Positions 52,684-61,883 are shown, counted from the first letter of the stretch. The stretch: 64,000 bases of DNA from Prevotella herbatica (GCF_017347605.1 NZ_AP024484.1:806001-870000); one strand, 5' to 3'. The notes: generated by a model from the letters alone, not told the origin. Numbers and translations are program-made.

Positions 52684-53751
52684 TCAATTGTTCTTCCTGT
52701 AACTCACCACTGCCCATGTACCCATAACGGCAGAAAAGGACATAAGAGCAATAAATTGAGGCATTATTTCGAATAGATTTCCACCACGAATAAACACGAT
52801 ACGCATTGCATCTATAAAGTAGTGCATTGGATTTATTTCTGTTAGATATTGAGCCCAATCAGGCATACTACGGACTGGCGTGAACAGTCCGCTTAAAAGG
52901 ATAAAACATACCATGCAGAACCACATCACCAGCATTGCCTGCTGCATGGTGCTACTATAATTGGATATGATAAGTCCGAGCGAACTCATAATAAGTGCCA
53001 TGATTATTGCGATGAGATATATCACCGCCAACGGCCCTGCCGACGTGATACCATAAACAGCCCATGAAAGAATAAAGCATATTGTCATCACGACAAGCCC
53101 AATCACCCAATAAGGTATAATCTTTGCCATGATAAACGAGAACTTGCCAACAGGTGTTACATTTATCTGTTCGATAGTTCCAACTTCCTTCTCACCCACG
53201 ATATTGAGCGCAGGCATAAAACCACAAAAGAGAATAAGTAGTATTGCCATGAGTGCCGGAATCATAAACACTTTATAGTCCTGATAAGTATTAAATAGAT
53301 TAAGCACAGATATTGGAAGTTTCCCCGTTGATGGGATTACGATATTCGACAGATAAGCCGCTCCCATACTACCTTTTGTTCCATTTACAGAGTTGGACGC
53401 AATAAGTATATGTGCAGGGCGAGTGTTTACCAAATCGCGTGAATAATGCTGCGGAATCACGGCTATAATATCAGCGCTCCCCTTTTCCATCTCCTTTAAG
53501 GCTTCATCATAAGACGAAGACATCCCTTTAAAGATGAAATAATTAGAAGCCTCCATCTCGTGTACCAGTCGTTGTGATGTAGTTGTTCGGTCATTGTCTA
53601 CGACCAGCAGGGATATATTTTTTATTTCCAAGTTGGTAATCCAAGGAATAACAAGCATAATCACAATGGGAAACATTATAATCATTTTTGGCAGAAACGC
53701 ATTACGACGTATCTGCTTGAACTCTTTTTCTATGAGGTATCTTAGTATCAT
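52684..53751 (-). CDS. ABC-2 type permease (YbhR-like)
   Basis: This inner-membrane permease (355 residues) has one N-terminal helix (about 22-42), a periplasmic domain of about 130 residues, and five C-terminal helices, the ABC2_membrane_3 layout. The conserved loop GEKEVGTIEQINVTP connects to helix 3, and WAQYLTEINPMHYFIDAMRIVFIRGG is near the end. It is the last gene in the operon, 4 bases after its sister permease, with which it probably dimerises. Confidence 0.9.
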   Translation of the reverse strand: MILRYLIEKEFKQIRRNAFLPKMIIMFPIVIMLVIPWITNLEIKNISLLVVDNDRTTTSQRLVHEMEASNYFIFKGMSSSYDEALKEMEKGSADIIAVIPQHYSRDLVNTRPAHILIASNSVNGTKGSMGAAYLSNIVIPSTGKLPISVLNLFNTYQDYKVFMIPALMAILLILFCGFMPALNIVGEKEVGTIEQINVTPVGKFSFIMAKIIPYWVIGLVVMTICFILSWAVYGITSAGPLAVIYLIAIIMALIMSSLGLIISNYSSTMQQAMLVMWFCMVCFILLSGLFTPVRSMPDWAQYLTEINPMHYFIDAMRIVFIRGGNLFEIMPQFIALMSFSAVMGTWAVVSYRKNN

Positions 53752-53755
53752 AATT

Positions 53756-54844
53756 CTACTCTAATCTTTTCTTGAACTTTTTGAGACTAATGGTAAGAAG
53801 CAATATCGCCATAATTGTCATAACGCACACTTCTTTCCAAACCATTGTGATGCTTACGCCCATTATCATGATCTTTCTGCATGCAGAAATAAACCACGAA
53901 GCTGGCACAAGATGAGCAATAAACTGCAACACGACTGGCATACTCTCTATAGGGTATATCATTCCTGACATTAATATGCTAGGCATGAGAAGCATCATTC
54001 CTGAGGCTAACATTGCTGCCACCTGAGTTTCGGTAAGAACACTTATAAGGAGTCCTAACGACAACGCTACTATTATAAACAATATAGATACTGCCGAAAG
54101 GGATAACAGACTACCAGCTATAGGCACATGTAATACAAAATATGATATAGTTAGAATCAATATCAGGTCTACAATGCCGAGAACAAGATATGGTATCATC
54201 TTGGCTATAATAATAAGTATCGGGCGAACTGGCGACACAAGCAGTATCTCCATCGTGCCACGTTCCTTCTCGCGAACAATACTGATTGAAGTCATCATTG
54301 CGCATATTATCATCAAAATCATTCCCATTACTCCGGGTACAAAATTATAAGCACTCTCCATGCGTGGATTATACATAAGTTTTATCAACGCACTACCATT
54401 GGATACTCCAGCCGATGACAATTCTGAAAGTATAATCTGACTGGCATAATTACTTTGTTGTATTGCCATGTTAGGATCGGCACAGTCGGCAATAATTTGC
54501 ACCCTAGCCTCACCATCATATATGTGACTGGCAAAATCAGGACTGAATATGATAGCCATTTCAGCCTTGTTTCCTTCAAGCATCGTCTTAGCCTCATCCG
54601 TATTTCTAGCCATTGCCGTGATATTGAAGTATGTAGATGCATCAAGACGATTGGCTATTTTCTGAGTAGTCTTGTCTATCGAAGACGAAACAAGCACGAT
54701 GCGCACATTGCGCACCTCTGTGGTGATGGCAAATCCAAACAGAAACATCATTACTATCGGCATACCGATAAGTATTAGTAGTGTGCGACGGTCACGCAAT
54801 ATATGGCGTGCCTCTTTTATTATAAATGATATGAATGTTGTCAT
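53756..54844 (-). CDS. ABC-2 type permease (YbhS-like)
   Basis: This is the sister inner-membrane permease (362 residues) with the same layout: N-terminal helix at about 24-44, periplasmic domain, and a block of five helices. It has the REKERGTMEILLVSPVRP loop characteristic of ABC-2 permeases and LVPASWFISACRKIMIMG near the C-terminus. Four bases separate it from the ATPase gene upstream and from the next permease gene downstream. Confidence 0.9.
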   Translation of the reverse strand: MTTFISFIIKEARHILRDRRTLLILIGMPIVMMFLFGFAITTEVRNVRIVLVSSSIDKTTQKIANRLDASTYFNITAMARNTDEAKTMLEGNKAEMAIIFSPDFASHIYDGEARVQIIADCADPNMAIQQSNYASQIILSELSSAGVSNGSALIKLMYNPRMESAYNFVPGVMGMILMIICAMMTSISIVREKERGTMEILLVSPVRPILIIIAKMIPYLVLGIVDLILILTISYFVLHVPIAGSLLSLSAVSILFIIVALSLGLLISVLTETQVAAMLASGMMLLMPSILMSGMIYPIESMPVVLQFIAHLVPASWFISACRKIMIMGVSITMVWKEVCVMTIMAILLLTISLKKFKKRLE

Positions 54845-54848
54845 ATTA

Positions 54849-56312
54849 TCAGTCTGATTTTCGTTGTGCCTTTCTAGCTAACATCGTGAATACACTATCC
54901 ATATCGGTAACGGCGAACTGATGTTTTAGTTCCGATGGAGTGCCAAGCGCCTTTATCTGTCCGTCTACCATAATGGATATGCGGTCACAATATTCAGCCT
55001 CATCCATGTAATGAGTTGTTACGAAAACTGTGATACCTTCGGCTGCAGCTTCGTAAATCAATGTCCAAAATTCCTTTCGTGTAGACGGATCTACACCTCC
55101 TGTTGGTTCATCAAGGAAAACAACTTCGGGTTTATGGAATATAGATACTGAGAAAGCCAACTTCTGTTTCCATCCAAGCGGCAGTTCCTTAACGATAGTA
55201 TCTTTATGTTCACTCATACCAAGACGACTGAGCAAAGAATCCGTCTTTTGTGCAATATCTTTATCGTTCATGCCGTATATGCCAGCAAAAAGGCGTATAT
55301 TTTCCCAAACCTTAAGATCTTCATATAAAGAGAACTTCTGACTCATATAACCTATATGCTTTTTTATCTGCTCGTATTGCGTAGATACATCATAACCGCC
55401 TACTGTAGCTTTACCGCCAGAAGGCTGACTTAATCCTGTTAACATGCGCATTGCCGTAGTCTTTCCAGCTCCATTGGCTCCAAGAAATCCGAATATTTCA
55501 CCTCTATGTACCCTAAAGGATATATGGTCTACAGCATGGAATGTACCAAATGTCTTGCACAATCCATCAACAACAATCACATCATTATCTTCAGAAACCT
55601 TTGCTTCATCTGAATGCGATAACGGTTCAGGGCAAAATACATCCTTAAATTCATTCAGTATTTCATCAGGAGCACCTACTCCACATATCTTTCCTTTATT
55701 TAGAAAGGCTATCCTACCGCATTGGCGTACTTCATCAAGATATGGAGTAGACACAATTATTGTCATTCCCGTATTACGCAACTTTTGAAGTATAAGCCAG
55801 AACTCCTTGCGCGAAACAGGATCTACACCTGTAGTTGGTTCATCAAGAAAAAGTATGCTTGGCTTATGTACAAGGGCACAGCAAAGAGCTAGTTTCTGTT
55901 TCATTCCTCCAGAAAGAGCGCCAGCACGTCTGTTCTTGAACGGTTCAATCTGTGAATATATATCACGTATCGAATCATAGTTTGCTTCTATTGTCGTATT
56001 GAAAAGTGTAGCGAAGAACTTAAGGTTTTCCTCTACAGTAAGGTCTTGATACAACGAAAACCTACCAGGCATATACCCCACACGCTTTCTGATGTCGCGC
56101 ATCATTGTCAAGGTGTTAAAGCCATCAACAGATGCTACGCCGGTTTCAGGAACAAGCAATGTGGCAAGTATGCGGAAAAGAGTTGTCTTGCCGGCTCCGT
56201 CAGGACCAATAATACCAAAGAGTTCTCCTTGATTTATACTTAGCGAGACATCGTCAAGCGCACATACCTTGCCGAAATGCTTAGTGACTTTATCTATTTC
56301 TATGGCTGTCAT
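54849..56312 (-). CDS. Double-ATPase subunit of ABC-2 exporter (YbhF-like)
   Basis: One chain of 487 residues carries two ABC ATPase domains. Domain 1 (about 1-215) has Walker A GPDGAGKT, signature LSGGMKQ and Walker B ILFLDEPTTGVDP, but its switch position reads STPYLDE with proline in place of histidine. Domain 2 (about 240-480) has Walker A GANGAGKT, a degenerate signature LPLGWKQ, Walker B VVFLDEPTGGVDP and an intact TTHYMDEA. The two composite sites are therefore unequal, as in YbhF. It powers the two permeases encoded downstream. Confidence 0.92.
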   Translation of the reverse strand: MTAIEIDKVTKHFGKVCALDDVSLSINQGELFGIIGPDGAGKTTLFRILATLLVPETGVASVDGFNTLTMMRDIRKRVGYMPGRFSLYQDLTVEENLKFFATLFNTTIEANYDSIRDIYSQIEPFKNRRAGALSGGMKQKLALCCALVHKPSILFLDEPTTGVDPVSRKEFWLILQKLRNTGMTIIVSTPYLDEVRQCGRIAFLNKGKICGVGAPDEILNEFKDVFCPEPLSHSDEAKVSEDNDVIVVDGLCKTFGTFHAVDHISFRVHRGEIFGFLGANGAGKTTAMRMLTGLSQPSGGKATVGGYDVSTQYEQIKKHIGYMSQKFSLYEDLKVWENIRLFAGIYGMNDKDIAQKTDSLLSRLGMSEHKDTIVKELPLGWKQKLAFSVSIFHKPEVVFLDEPTGGVDPSTRKEFWTLIYEAAAEGITVFVTTHYMDEAEYCDRISIMVDGQIKALGTPSELKHQFAVTDMDSVFTMLARKAQRKSD

Positions 56313-56334
56313 GATAAGCTTTGAATAATTATGT

Positions 56335-57231
56335 CTAGAAATTTACTTCACCATACATGCCTAGTTTAATATATCCGTCATTTCTGACAAGTATTTTAAC
56401 TGCATAAACAAGGTCAGCACGTTCATCATCTGTCTGTATTGTCTTTGGAGTGAACTCTGAATGTTCAGAAATCCATGTAACCGTACCATTATATTCTTTG
56501 CGTTTATTGTCTCCATAGTCACTGAACACCTTTACTTTCTGACCTACTTTCACCTTTTCAAGCTGTCCTGATGTGATGTAAGCACGAAGATAAACGTTAT
56601 TCATATCTGCTATCTTGAATAAAGGTTTTCCTATTGTGGCAAAATCGCCTTTTTCCACATATTTTTCTAGTATAACACCGCTTATTGGAGCCACAATATG
56701 GCATTTGCGCAATTGGTCAATTACCTGTGAACGTTCTATTCCTGTAGCACTGCTCTGACTAGACAAACTTCTGGTACTGTTACCCAATATAGATATCTGC
56801 GCTTCCAACTGACGACGCAAGACTAGCACTGCCGAGTTAGCATCATCCAACTGCTTCTGGTTTGCCGCTCCGTCTCTAACTAGACCAGCAGACCTGCGCT
56901 GTTCTCTTTGTGCAGTAGCCAACTGTTGGCGTAATGCCGCAATCTGTTTCTGCACATCTGGTTTTTGATTTTCAAAAGTTTCTCGTGTCACTCCAACCTG
57001 CATAGCCTTTAACTGCAACTGCACGGTATCAATGAGTCCCACTTGCTTACCGCAATCTATATTCTGTCCTTCTGTTATATCAAAAGCCATTATACGTCCT
57101 GTCTGTTCGGCAGCTACAGTAACTTCTGTGGTCTCGAAAGTACCAGTGGCATCATAACTCTTCTTATCTGATGAACACGCTGCGAACATCGTCGCCATTG
57201 AAACCCATATAATAAATTTTCTTGTTTCCAT
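56335..57231 (-). CDS. HlyD-type periplasmic adaptor, lipoprotein (YbhG-like)
   Basis: This adaptor (298 residues) joins the ABC-2 exporter to the TolC channel. It has a short signal peptide with lipobox FAAC (Cys at about 19), a lipoyl domain (about 35-65 and 175-210), a coiled coil (about 75-160, rich in Q, R and A) and a beta-barrel domain ending GMYGEVNF. It lies 22 bases upstream of the ATPase gene and 13 bases downstream of the TolC gene. Confidence 0.9.
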   Translation of the reverse strand: METRKFIIWVSMATMFAACSSDKKSYDATGTFETTEVTVAAEQTGRIMAFDITEGQNIDCGKQVGLIDTVQLQLKAMQVGVTRETFENQKPDVQKQIAALRQQLATAQREQRRSAGLVRDGAANQKQLDDANSAVLVLRRQLEAQISILGNSTRSLSSQSSATGIERSQVIDQLRKCHIVAPISGVILEKYVEKGDFATIGKPLFKIADMNNVYLRAYITSGQLEKVKVGQKVKVFSDYGDNKRKEYNGTVTWISEHSEFTPKTIQTDDERADLVYAVKILVRNDGYIKLGMYGEVNF

Positions 57232-57244
57232 ATCTATTTAAATA

Positions 57245-58477
57245 TTAATAGTTGCCAATATTTTTAAGTTGGTAAATCTCTTTCAGCAGTTGAATCTCGT
57301 GCAAAGCCTTAGCCTGCTTTGCCTCGCTCTCGGCATTTATCTGGCGCAGCATCTCATTGATAGTCAACGTGCCGTTTTCCACTTTGCGTTCAGCTTTGCT
57401 TCGTATGTTTGTACGAAGTACAACAATATCATCATCTGTCTTTATTTTTTCCTTCAGATCATTGATAACAGAAGTCTCTCCGACTGTCTGCAATCTTGTA
57501 TTGAAAAGAAATGTCTGACGATTACTTTCAATCTGTTGTCTATTAGCCTCAATCTGTCTTTTGTCATTCTTCCTCGTATAAAGTCCGCCTATATTCCAAG
57601 TTAGTTTAGCGCCAGCCATCAACATACTTTTGTTTATCAAATCCAGACCTGTATTCCCCACCAGTCCTGATACAAACAATCCGAATTTTGGTTTTAAATT
57701 CACATCAAGCGCTTTCTCACGCTCATTTAGTAATATTGTCTGTGCGTCAAACAGTTTCATTTCTGGTCGTTTTACTTCCATTGATTCAGGCATATCATCA
57801 GACGGACGAGATAATGTAATGTTGTCATCAATCTTTTCATCTATAAAAATAGCCAACATCATAATATATGAGTGTCGTTGTTCTATCAAGCTCTTCATCT
57901 GTTGTTCTGCGTTCAATTGTTCAACCTTTATAGCATCAATATCGCTCTGATTGGCTATACCATTCTTCATCATAGCGTCTATACTTTTCCTACTAAGCGC
58001 CAAGTCTTCCTGCAAAAGTTTATTCTGCTTGATTTGCTCGTCAAGGAGCAACGTTCCAAAAAACATTTGATCTACTCTTGAATTTACATCATACATTGAA
58101 ACATTTAACTGTTCTGTACTCACATTCGCATCGGCTTTGGTTATACTCTTACGAGAAGAAACAGCGCCACCATCATATACATTCTGAGATACTTGCAACA
58201 TTCCACCATAGAGATAGCTTTTAGTATCAATAGCTGAAGCCATATTACCTTTAAGCATATCTGTATGATATGTTGCCAAACCAGTTACAGAAACTTGTGG
58301 TAAATTAGCGACAGAAGCATTGGCAATATTATAGTCACGCAATCGCTCAACCAAATCATATTGCTTTATAAGCGGATAATTATCATGCGCTTTCTGTCTA
58401 CATTGAAGTAATGTTAGTTGGGCGTAGCATCCTGTGGTTGCCATAATCAGTCCCAAAAGAATCATTCTTATTCTCAT
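57245..58477 (-). CDS. TolC-family outer-membrane efflux protein
   Basis: This outer-membrane channel (410 residues) has a signal peptide (about 1-19, ending CYAQ) and the two-repeat helical plan of the TolC family, shorter than the channel encoded at 11390. Segments such as DANVSTEQLNVSMYDVNSRVDQMFFGTLL and the GTLTINEMLRQINAESEAKQ tail are in the expected helices. It is first in the operon, under a -7 box at 58494-58501 and divergent from an AraC-type regulator gene. Confidence 0.88.
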   Translation of the reverse strand: MRIRMILLGLIMATTGCYAQLTLLQCRQKAHDNYPLIKQYDLVERLRDYNIANASVANLPQVSVTGLATYHTDMLKGNMASAIDTKSYLYGGMLQVSQNVYDGGAVSSRKSITKADANVSTEQLNVSMYDVNSRVDQMFFGTLLLDEQIKQNKLLQEDLALSRKSIDAMMKNGIANQSDIDAIKVEQLNAEQQMKSLIEQRHSYIMMLAIFIDEKIDDNITLSRPSDDMPESMEVKRPEMKLFDAQTILLNEREKALDVNLKPKFGLFVSGLVGNTGLDLINKSMLMAGAKLTWNIGGLYTRKNDKRQIEANRQQIESNRQTFLFNTRLQTVGETSVINDLKEKIKTDDDIVVLRTNIRSKAERKVENGTLTINEMLRQINAESEAKQAKALHEIQLLKEIYQLKNIGNY

Positions 58478-58493
58478 ATATTATATTTTTCTG

Positions 58494-58501
58494 CAAAGAT
58501 A
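58494..58501 (-). promoter_or_regulatory. -7 box of the ABC-2 efflux operon
   Basis: Read on the minus strand the sequence is TATCTTTG, 16 bases before the ATG at 58477. It lies in the 157-base divergent region with the AraC-type gene. Confidence 0.6.
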
Positions 58502-58598
58502 TGCTGTTTCATTAATAAAGTCATTATCTATAAGAATTGAAAAATGTCCTTTTTGTACTATAATTCAAAAAAGATGGTCAACAATAGGGATATTTTAT

Positions 58599-58606
58599 TA
58601 TCTTTG
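58599..58606 (+). promoter_or_regulatory. -7 box of the AraC-type regulator gene
   Basis: TATCTTTG, 28 bases before the ATG at 58635. Confidence 0.6.
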
Positions 58607-58634
58607 AGGCATATTAATTGATAAATAGTAGGAT

Positions 58635-59534
58635 ATGGAAAGTAACAGACCTATAAAACTGGACTTCGAACGTATACGCGATTATATAAAACTAGGTATA
58701 TTGGATAATGCTAATGCAGCGTACGTTGCAAAGGACTTCGCTGTATTACTGAGTTTCAACAAACTTAGAAAAACATTTATAACATTAAACCAACCATACA
58801 GATTTGATGAACTACGTGTATGCTGTGTAAAAAGCGGAACCGGCCATGCTATCATCAACCTTATTGACTATACTATAAATAAAGGTTCGATGTTGTTTAT
58901 CGGAGCTGGGAGCATTGTACAACCTATATGTTTTACCCCTGATTTCGATATGGAGGCTATATCTGTAAACGACGAGTTACTGCAAATGTTATTTAATGGG
59001 AGAGTCCCGTCATGCTTAATTAGCGGTGAGAGTAAAACGACAATACCGATGAATGAAGAAGAAGAGAACATATTTCACAGACTTATAGAAGATGCATGGC
59101 TGATAATACATTCAAACAGTATTGACAAAGATACGTTCTTTTGTGTTACGAAAGCAATACTATGCATGTATAGCAACTTAAACAGCAAAACAGGAGTTAA
59201 TGGCGAAGTGCATACTCATGAACGTGAGGTATTTCTTAAATTTATAAACCTTGTACATAAATTCAGTAAAAAAGAACGTTCACTTGGTTTTTACGCAAAC
59301 AAGATGTGCATGTCGCAACGCTATCTTGGAACATTAATAAGTAATGCCAGCGATACTACAGCAAAAGAATGGATAGATAAATCGGTAATCGCTGAAGCTA
59401 AGGTTATGCTTAAACATTCAGATATGCAGGTTTCACAAATCAGTGAAGCGCTAAACTTTCCAAATGTAAGTTTTTTCTGTAAATTCTTCAAACGCTTGAC
59501 TGGTACAACTCCACAAGGATATAAAAACGAATAG
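58635..59534 (+). CDS. AraC-family transcriptional regulator
   Basis: This cytoplasmic regulator (299 residues) has an N-terminal ligand or dimerisation domain with a cupin-like portion (about 30-150) and a C-terminal AraC double helix-turn-helix (about 195-299) with SLGFYANKMCMSQRYLGTLI, WIDKSVIAEAKVMLKHSDMQVSQISEALNF and FFCKFFKRLTGTTPQGYK. It is divergent from the ABC-2 efflux operon, so control of that operon is the simplest inference. The inducer is unknown. Confidence 0.92.
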   Translation: MESNRPIKLDFERIRDYIKLGILDNANAAYVAKDFAVLLSFNKLRKTFITLNQPYRFDELRVCCVKSGTGHAIINLIDYTINKGSMLFIGAGSIVQPICFTPDFDMEAISVNDELLQMLFNGRVPSCLISGESKTTIPMNEEEENIFHRLIEDAWLIIHSNSIDKDTFFCVTKAILCMYSNLNSKTGVNGEVHTHEREVFLKFINLVHKFSKKERSLGFYANKMCMSQRYLGTLISNASDTTAKEWIDKSVIAEAKVMLKHSDMQVSQISEALNFPNVSFFCKFFKRLTGTTPQGYKNE

Positions 59535-59628
59535 TTGAATCTTTATCATACAGCATCTGTTAAACATAATGACTGGTGCTATGAGAAAAATGCAAATTAT
59601 GACTAATGCTATATATTATATAAATAAT

Positions 59629-59650
59629 GTGCGCGCACATGCGCGCGCAC
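59629..59650. other. Alternating purine-pyrimidine GC island (possible Z-DNA)
   Basis: Twenty-two bases alternate strictly purine-pyrimidine (GTGCGCGCAC, AT, GCGCGCGCAC), in an otherwise very AT-rich intergenic region. GTGCGCGCAC is itself a perfect palindrome. Confidence 0.8.
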
Positions 59651-60121
59651 TAAAGGGTTTTCAAAATACTAGCGTCGAACTGACGAAAAACTGACTATCA
59701 GCAACTTAGATATGATTTTCTCAAAAATGAAGTGTCGTAATATGCGTTATCAATTTTTAGAAAAACAAAAGCAGCTTTTTTTCATAATCCTCAATTTCTT
59801 ACCTAAAAATAGATGTTTTTGCACCGTAAAAATCGCCTCTTTATCATGCCCTATTTTGCATTTCATCGATATAAAGCATAAAATTACGTCTCTTGCCTGA
59901 TACTTATCTTCGCTAAAAAAGCATTCTAACTAACTGATACACAGCCATTAGACACTTTGACACTATTTATTTTAAAAAACTATAGGGGGAGATTATGCTA
60001 ATCAGCAATATATGTAAATGGACAAAGCACTATAAATCGCATCTGAATTAAGACAAAACGATGCTTCTTATCATATTGTTACTGTTGACAAGAAGCATTT
60101 AAAGATTCAGAAATCCGTTTC

Positions 60122-60231
60122 TACGATATAAAGTTTGCGTTACTACGACATAAAGTTTACGTTTCTACGACATAAAGTTTACGTTACTACGACATAAAGT
60201 TTACGTTACTACGATATAAAGTTTACGTTAC
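60122..60231. repeat. Tandem repeat, 5 x 22 bp
   Basis: Five head-to-tail units of consensus TACGACATAAAGTTTACGTT plus AC, at 60122, 60144, 60166, 60188 and 60210, differ at only a few positions (GATATA in units 1 and 5, GTTTGC in unit 1, TTTC end in unit 2). There are no spacers, so it is not CRISPR. A partial unit end (CGTTTC) precedes it. Confidence 0.95.
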
Positions 60232-60361
60232 TATATGGAATACTGCAAAATAAACTAGATATCTTATTAAGAAATGATGTAAGATATCAACAATATGCGT
60301 AACATCCTAAAGCATAATTTTCAGCTACTCTTATTCCTCTAAAATATTGTTATCGCTTAAA

Positions 60362-60850
60362 CTATTTCTGTTTATCCTCTGCTATGCCTTTACTTTTAAG
60401 ATAATCTTCAAATATCTGAGCGGCTAACTTTACCTTCAATGCACACGGTCTGCCTTTATATGCTTCTGGTATTTCCTGATGCTGAGCAGGACCTTCAGCT
60501 TTAGCATATCCCTTCAAACCTAAGATTTCACCACATGTCACAGATCCATACTGCTCTTTAAACTTTTCAGTCATCATCTGTATAGCATTGAATGTAGTTT
60601 TCACCTTATCCTTTTCTCCAGGTACGGAATTACCATCTTCAAGCCCAGCCAAGACCCCCATTCCCATAACAGCACCACAAGTGAGTCTCTGGCGTCCCAA
60701 TCCACCACCAAAAGCGGCAGTAATCTGTGAAGCCTGCTCCTTTGAAAAGCCATAACGTTCAGCAAAAGCCACAACCAAAGCTTGACCGCAGTTATATCCG
60801 TTATTATAATTATCTGCGGCTATATCCGCAAGAGTTCTTTCCTGATTCAT
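60362..60850 (-). CDS. C_GCAxxG_C_C family redox protein
   Basis: This is a soluble protein of 162 residues starting MNQERTLADIAADNYNNGYNCGQ; the frame is open further to 61039, but that extension is not family-like and includes decayed sequence. The family cysteines are visible: Cys21 (NCGQA), Cys58 in LTCGAVMG, Cys in VTCGEILG and Cys in RPCALKV. Such proteins are thought to bind metal or act in redox reactions; the reaction is unknown. The gene lies next to a broken 4Fe-4S gene on the same strand. Confidence 0.85.
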   Translation of the reverse strand: MNQERTLADIAADNYNNGYNCGQALVVAFAERYGFSKEQASQITAAFGGGLGRQRLTCGAVMGMGVLAGLEDGNSVPGEKDKVKTTFNAIQMMTEKFKEQYGSVTCGEILGLKGYAKAEGPAQHQEIPEAYKGRPCALKVKLAAQIFEDYLKSKGIAEDKQK

Positions 60851-61061
60851 ATTTATTCTTTGTTTTTTAATTTGCAAATCATTTGTGTCATATTTCCCAT
60901 TGGACAACACACACCATGTCTGCGGTCTATATATTAATGACTTTATATCCTTTGCTACAAGGACTGTTGCATAAATCATATTGAGAAAGAATGTCATGAA
61001 AAACACAAGGAAACCATTTCCGAACCATTTTGAAGACAACCATCTTGGTGCTGCCTTTCAC

Positions 61062-61231
61062 TTAGACATTCTTAATTTGTTGCCAATAATAAGGAATATC
61101 TGTCCACGTCCACATATAATCATACCAATGCGTTATCTTCTTCATGCAACCTTAACATTATACATTACACCAGCTGGACAAGACTTTTCACACAGTCCGC
61201 ATACTATACACACCTCGTCATTTACTATAAC
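61062..61231 (-). pseudogene. Truncated 4Fe-4S ferredoxin-like gene fragment
   Basis: On the minus strand, codons at 61145-61225 read DEVCIVCGLCEKSCPAG, a canonical CxxCxxCxxxCP 4Fe-4S motif, and stop at 61142. A 27-codon frame starting in the ATGA overlap (61145) follows (MKKITHWYDYMWTWTDIPYY start). The upstream part is missing: the IS982-family remnant abuts at 61232, so the frame before the motif is IS sequence. It was probably part of an iron-sulfur redox gene upstream of the C_GCAxxG_C_C gene. Confidence 0.6.
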
Positions 61232-61678
61232 GTGAGTTCGATGAATTATAAATATGTAAAATTTGATGATTAGTGAAAATTGCTGTAAATTTAATGTGTT
61301 AAAAATCAAAACATTACAAACAATAATCACAATGATCACCGAGGACAAAGTTACTGAAATATTTTGTATTGCAGATGATTTCTGCAAGTTTTTTGATGCT
61401 ATGATAGTAAAATACACATTGAAGAATAACATGAAAGGAGCTATTATGAAAGGCTCAGATAAGTTACTCTTAAGGAAAAGGGCTAACATTGAGACTATGA
61501 ATGAAGAACTTAAGAACATTGCACAAGTGGAACATTTATGACATCGGTCTTTTGATAATTATATTATCAATACACTTGAAGCATTGGCTGCATACTGCCT
61601 TTTCCCTAAGAAGCCTAAATTAATGTTGAAAGAACTATTGATAGACAATTAACTTTGTTTTAAATTCGTCGAACTCAC
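61232..61678 (+). mobile_element. IS982-family deletion derivative (447 bp)
   Basis: Inverted ends GTGAGTTCGATGAATT (61232-61247) and its complement with one mismatch (61663-61678) enclose a transposase remnant. A clear target duplication was not found. The internal deletion makes it nonautonomous. Confidence 0.75.
61332..61652 (+). pseudogene. IS982-family transposase remnant
   Basis: The frame begins MITEDKVTEIFCIADDFCKFFDA, the usual IS982-family N-terminus, then jumps to the C-terminal part LLLRKRANIETMNEELKNIAQVEH. An in-frame TGA (61539-61541) interrupts it, and the frame continues with HRSFDNYIINTLEALAAYCLFPKKPKL to a stop at 61652. Only about 105 codons remain of about 300; the catalytic DDE core is gone. 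Confidence 0.82.
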
Positions 61679-61799
61679 ATTAAATAACAATTTAAACTTA
61701 TAATCGCTATTTTGCTTACTATTTGCATACAAATAACAAGTAAAAAGTATCAAAAACGAATATTCGAATATTAATTACTTACTTTATGCTACAATTTAT

Positions 61800-61830
61800 T
61801 TTGTTATCGTTTCAAAATGCTGTATCTTTG
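61800..61830 (+). promoter_or_regulatory. Promoter of the ethanolamine permease-eutB operon
   Basis: A -33 TTTG (61800-61803) and -7 box TATCTTTG (61823-61830) are separated by 19 bases. The leader to the ATG at 61947 is about 110 bases. Confidence 0.7.
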
Positions 61831-61833
61831 TAC

Positions 61834-61883
61834 TATTAAGATTGCAACATGCTTTATATTTACACCATTAAGATTACAAAATG
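61834..61883. repeat. Two 18-base direct repeats after the promoter
   Basis: ATTAAGATTRCAAMATG-type units at 61834-61851 and 61866-61883 match at 15 of 18 bases and are 32 bases apart (about three helix turns), at the transcription start. They may be an operator. Confidence 0.5.

Larger units (their letters stand above)
59535..60361. other. Noncoding region with GC island, hairpin and tandem repeats
   Basis: No gene is credible in this ~830-base stretch. It holds the alternating GC island (59629-59650), a 9-bp hairpin ATGCTTCTT/AAGAAGCAT (60061-60069 with 60090-60098) and five 22-base tandem repeats (60122-60231). Confidence 0.65.

Noticed and set aside
60122..60231. CRISPR array
   Set aside because: The 22-base units are directly adjacent without unique spacers and no cas gene is present.
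60981..61235. 84-codon ORF on the plus strand
   Set aside because: It is antisense to the 4Fe-4S remnant and has no likeness to a family.
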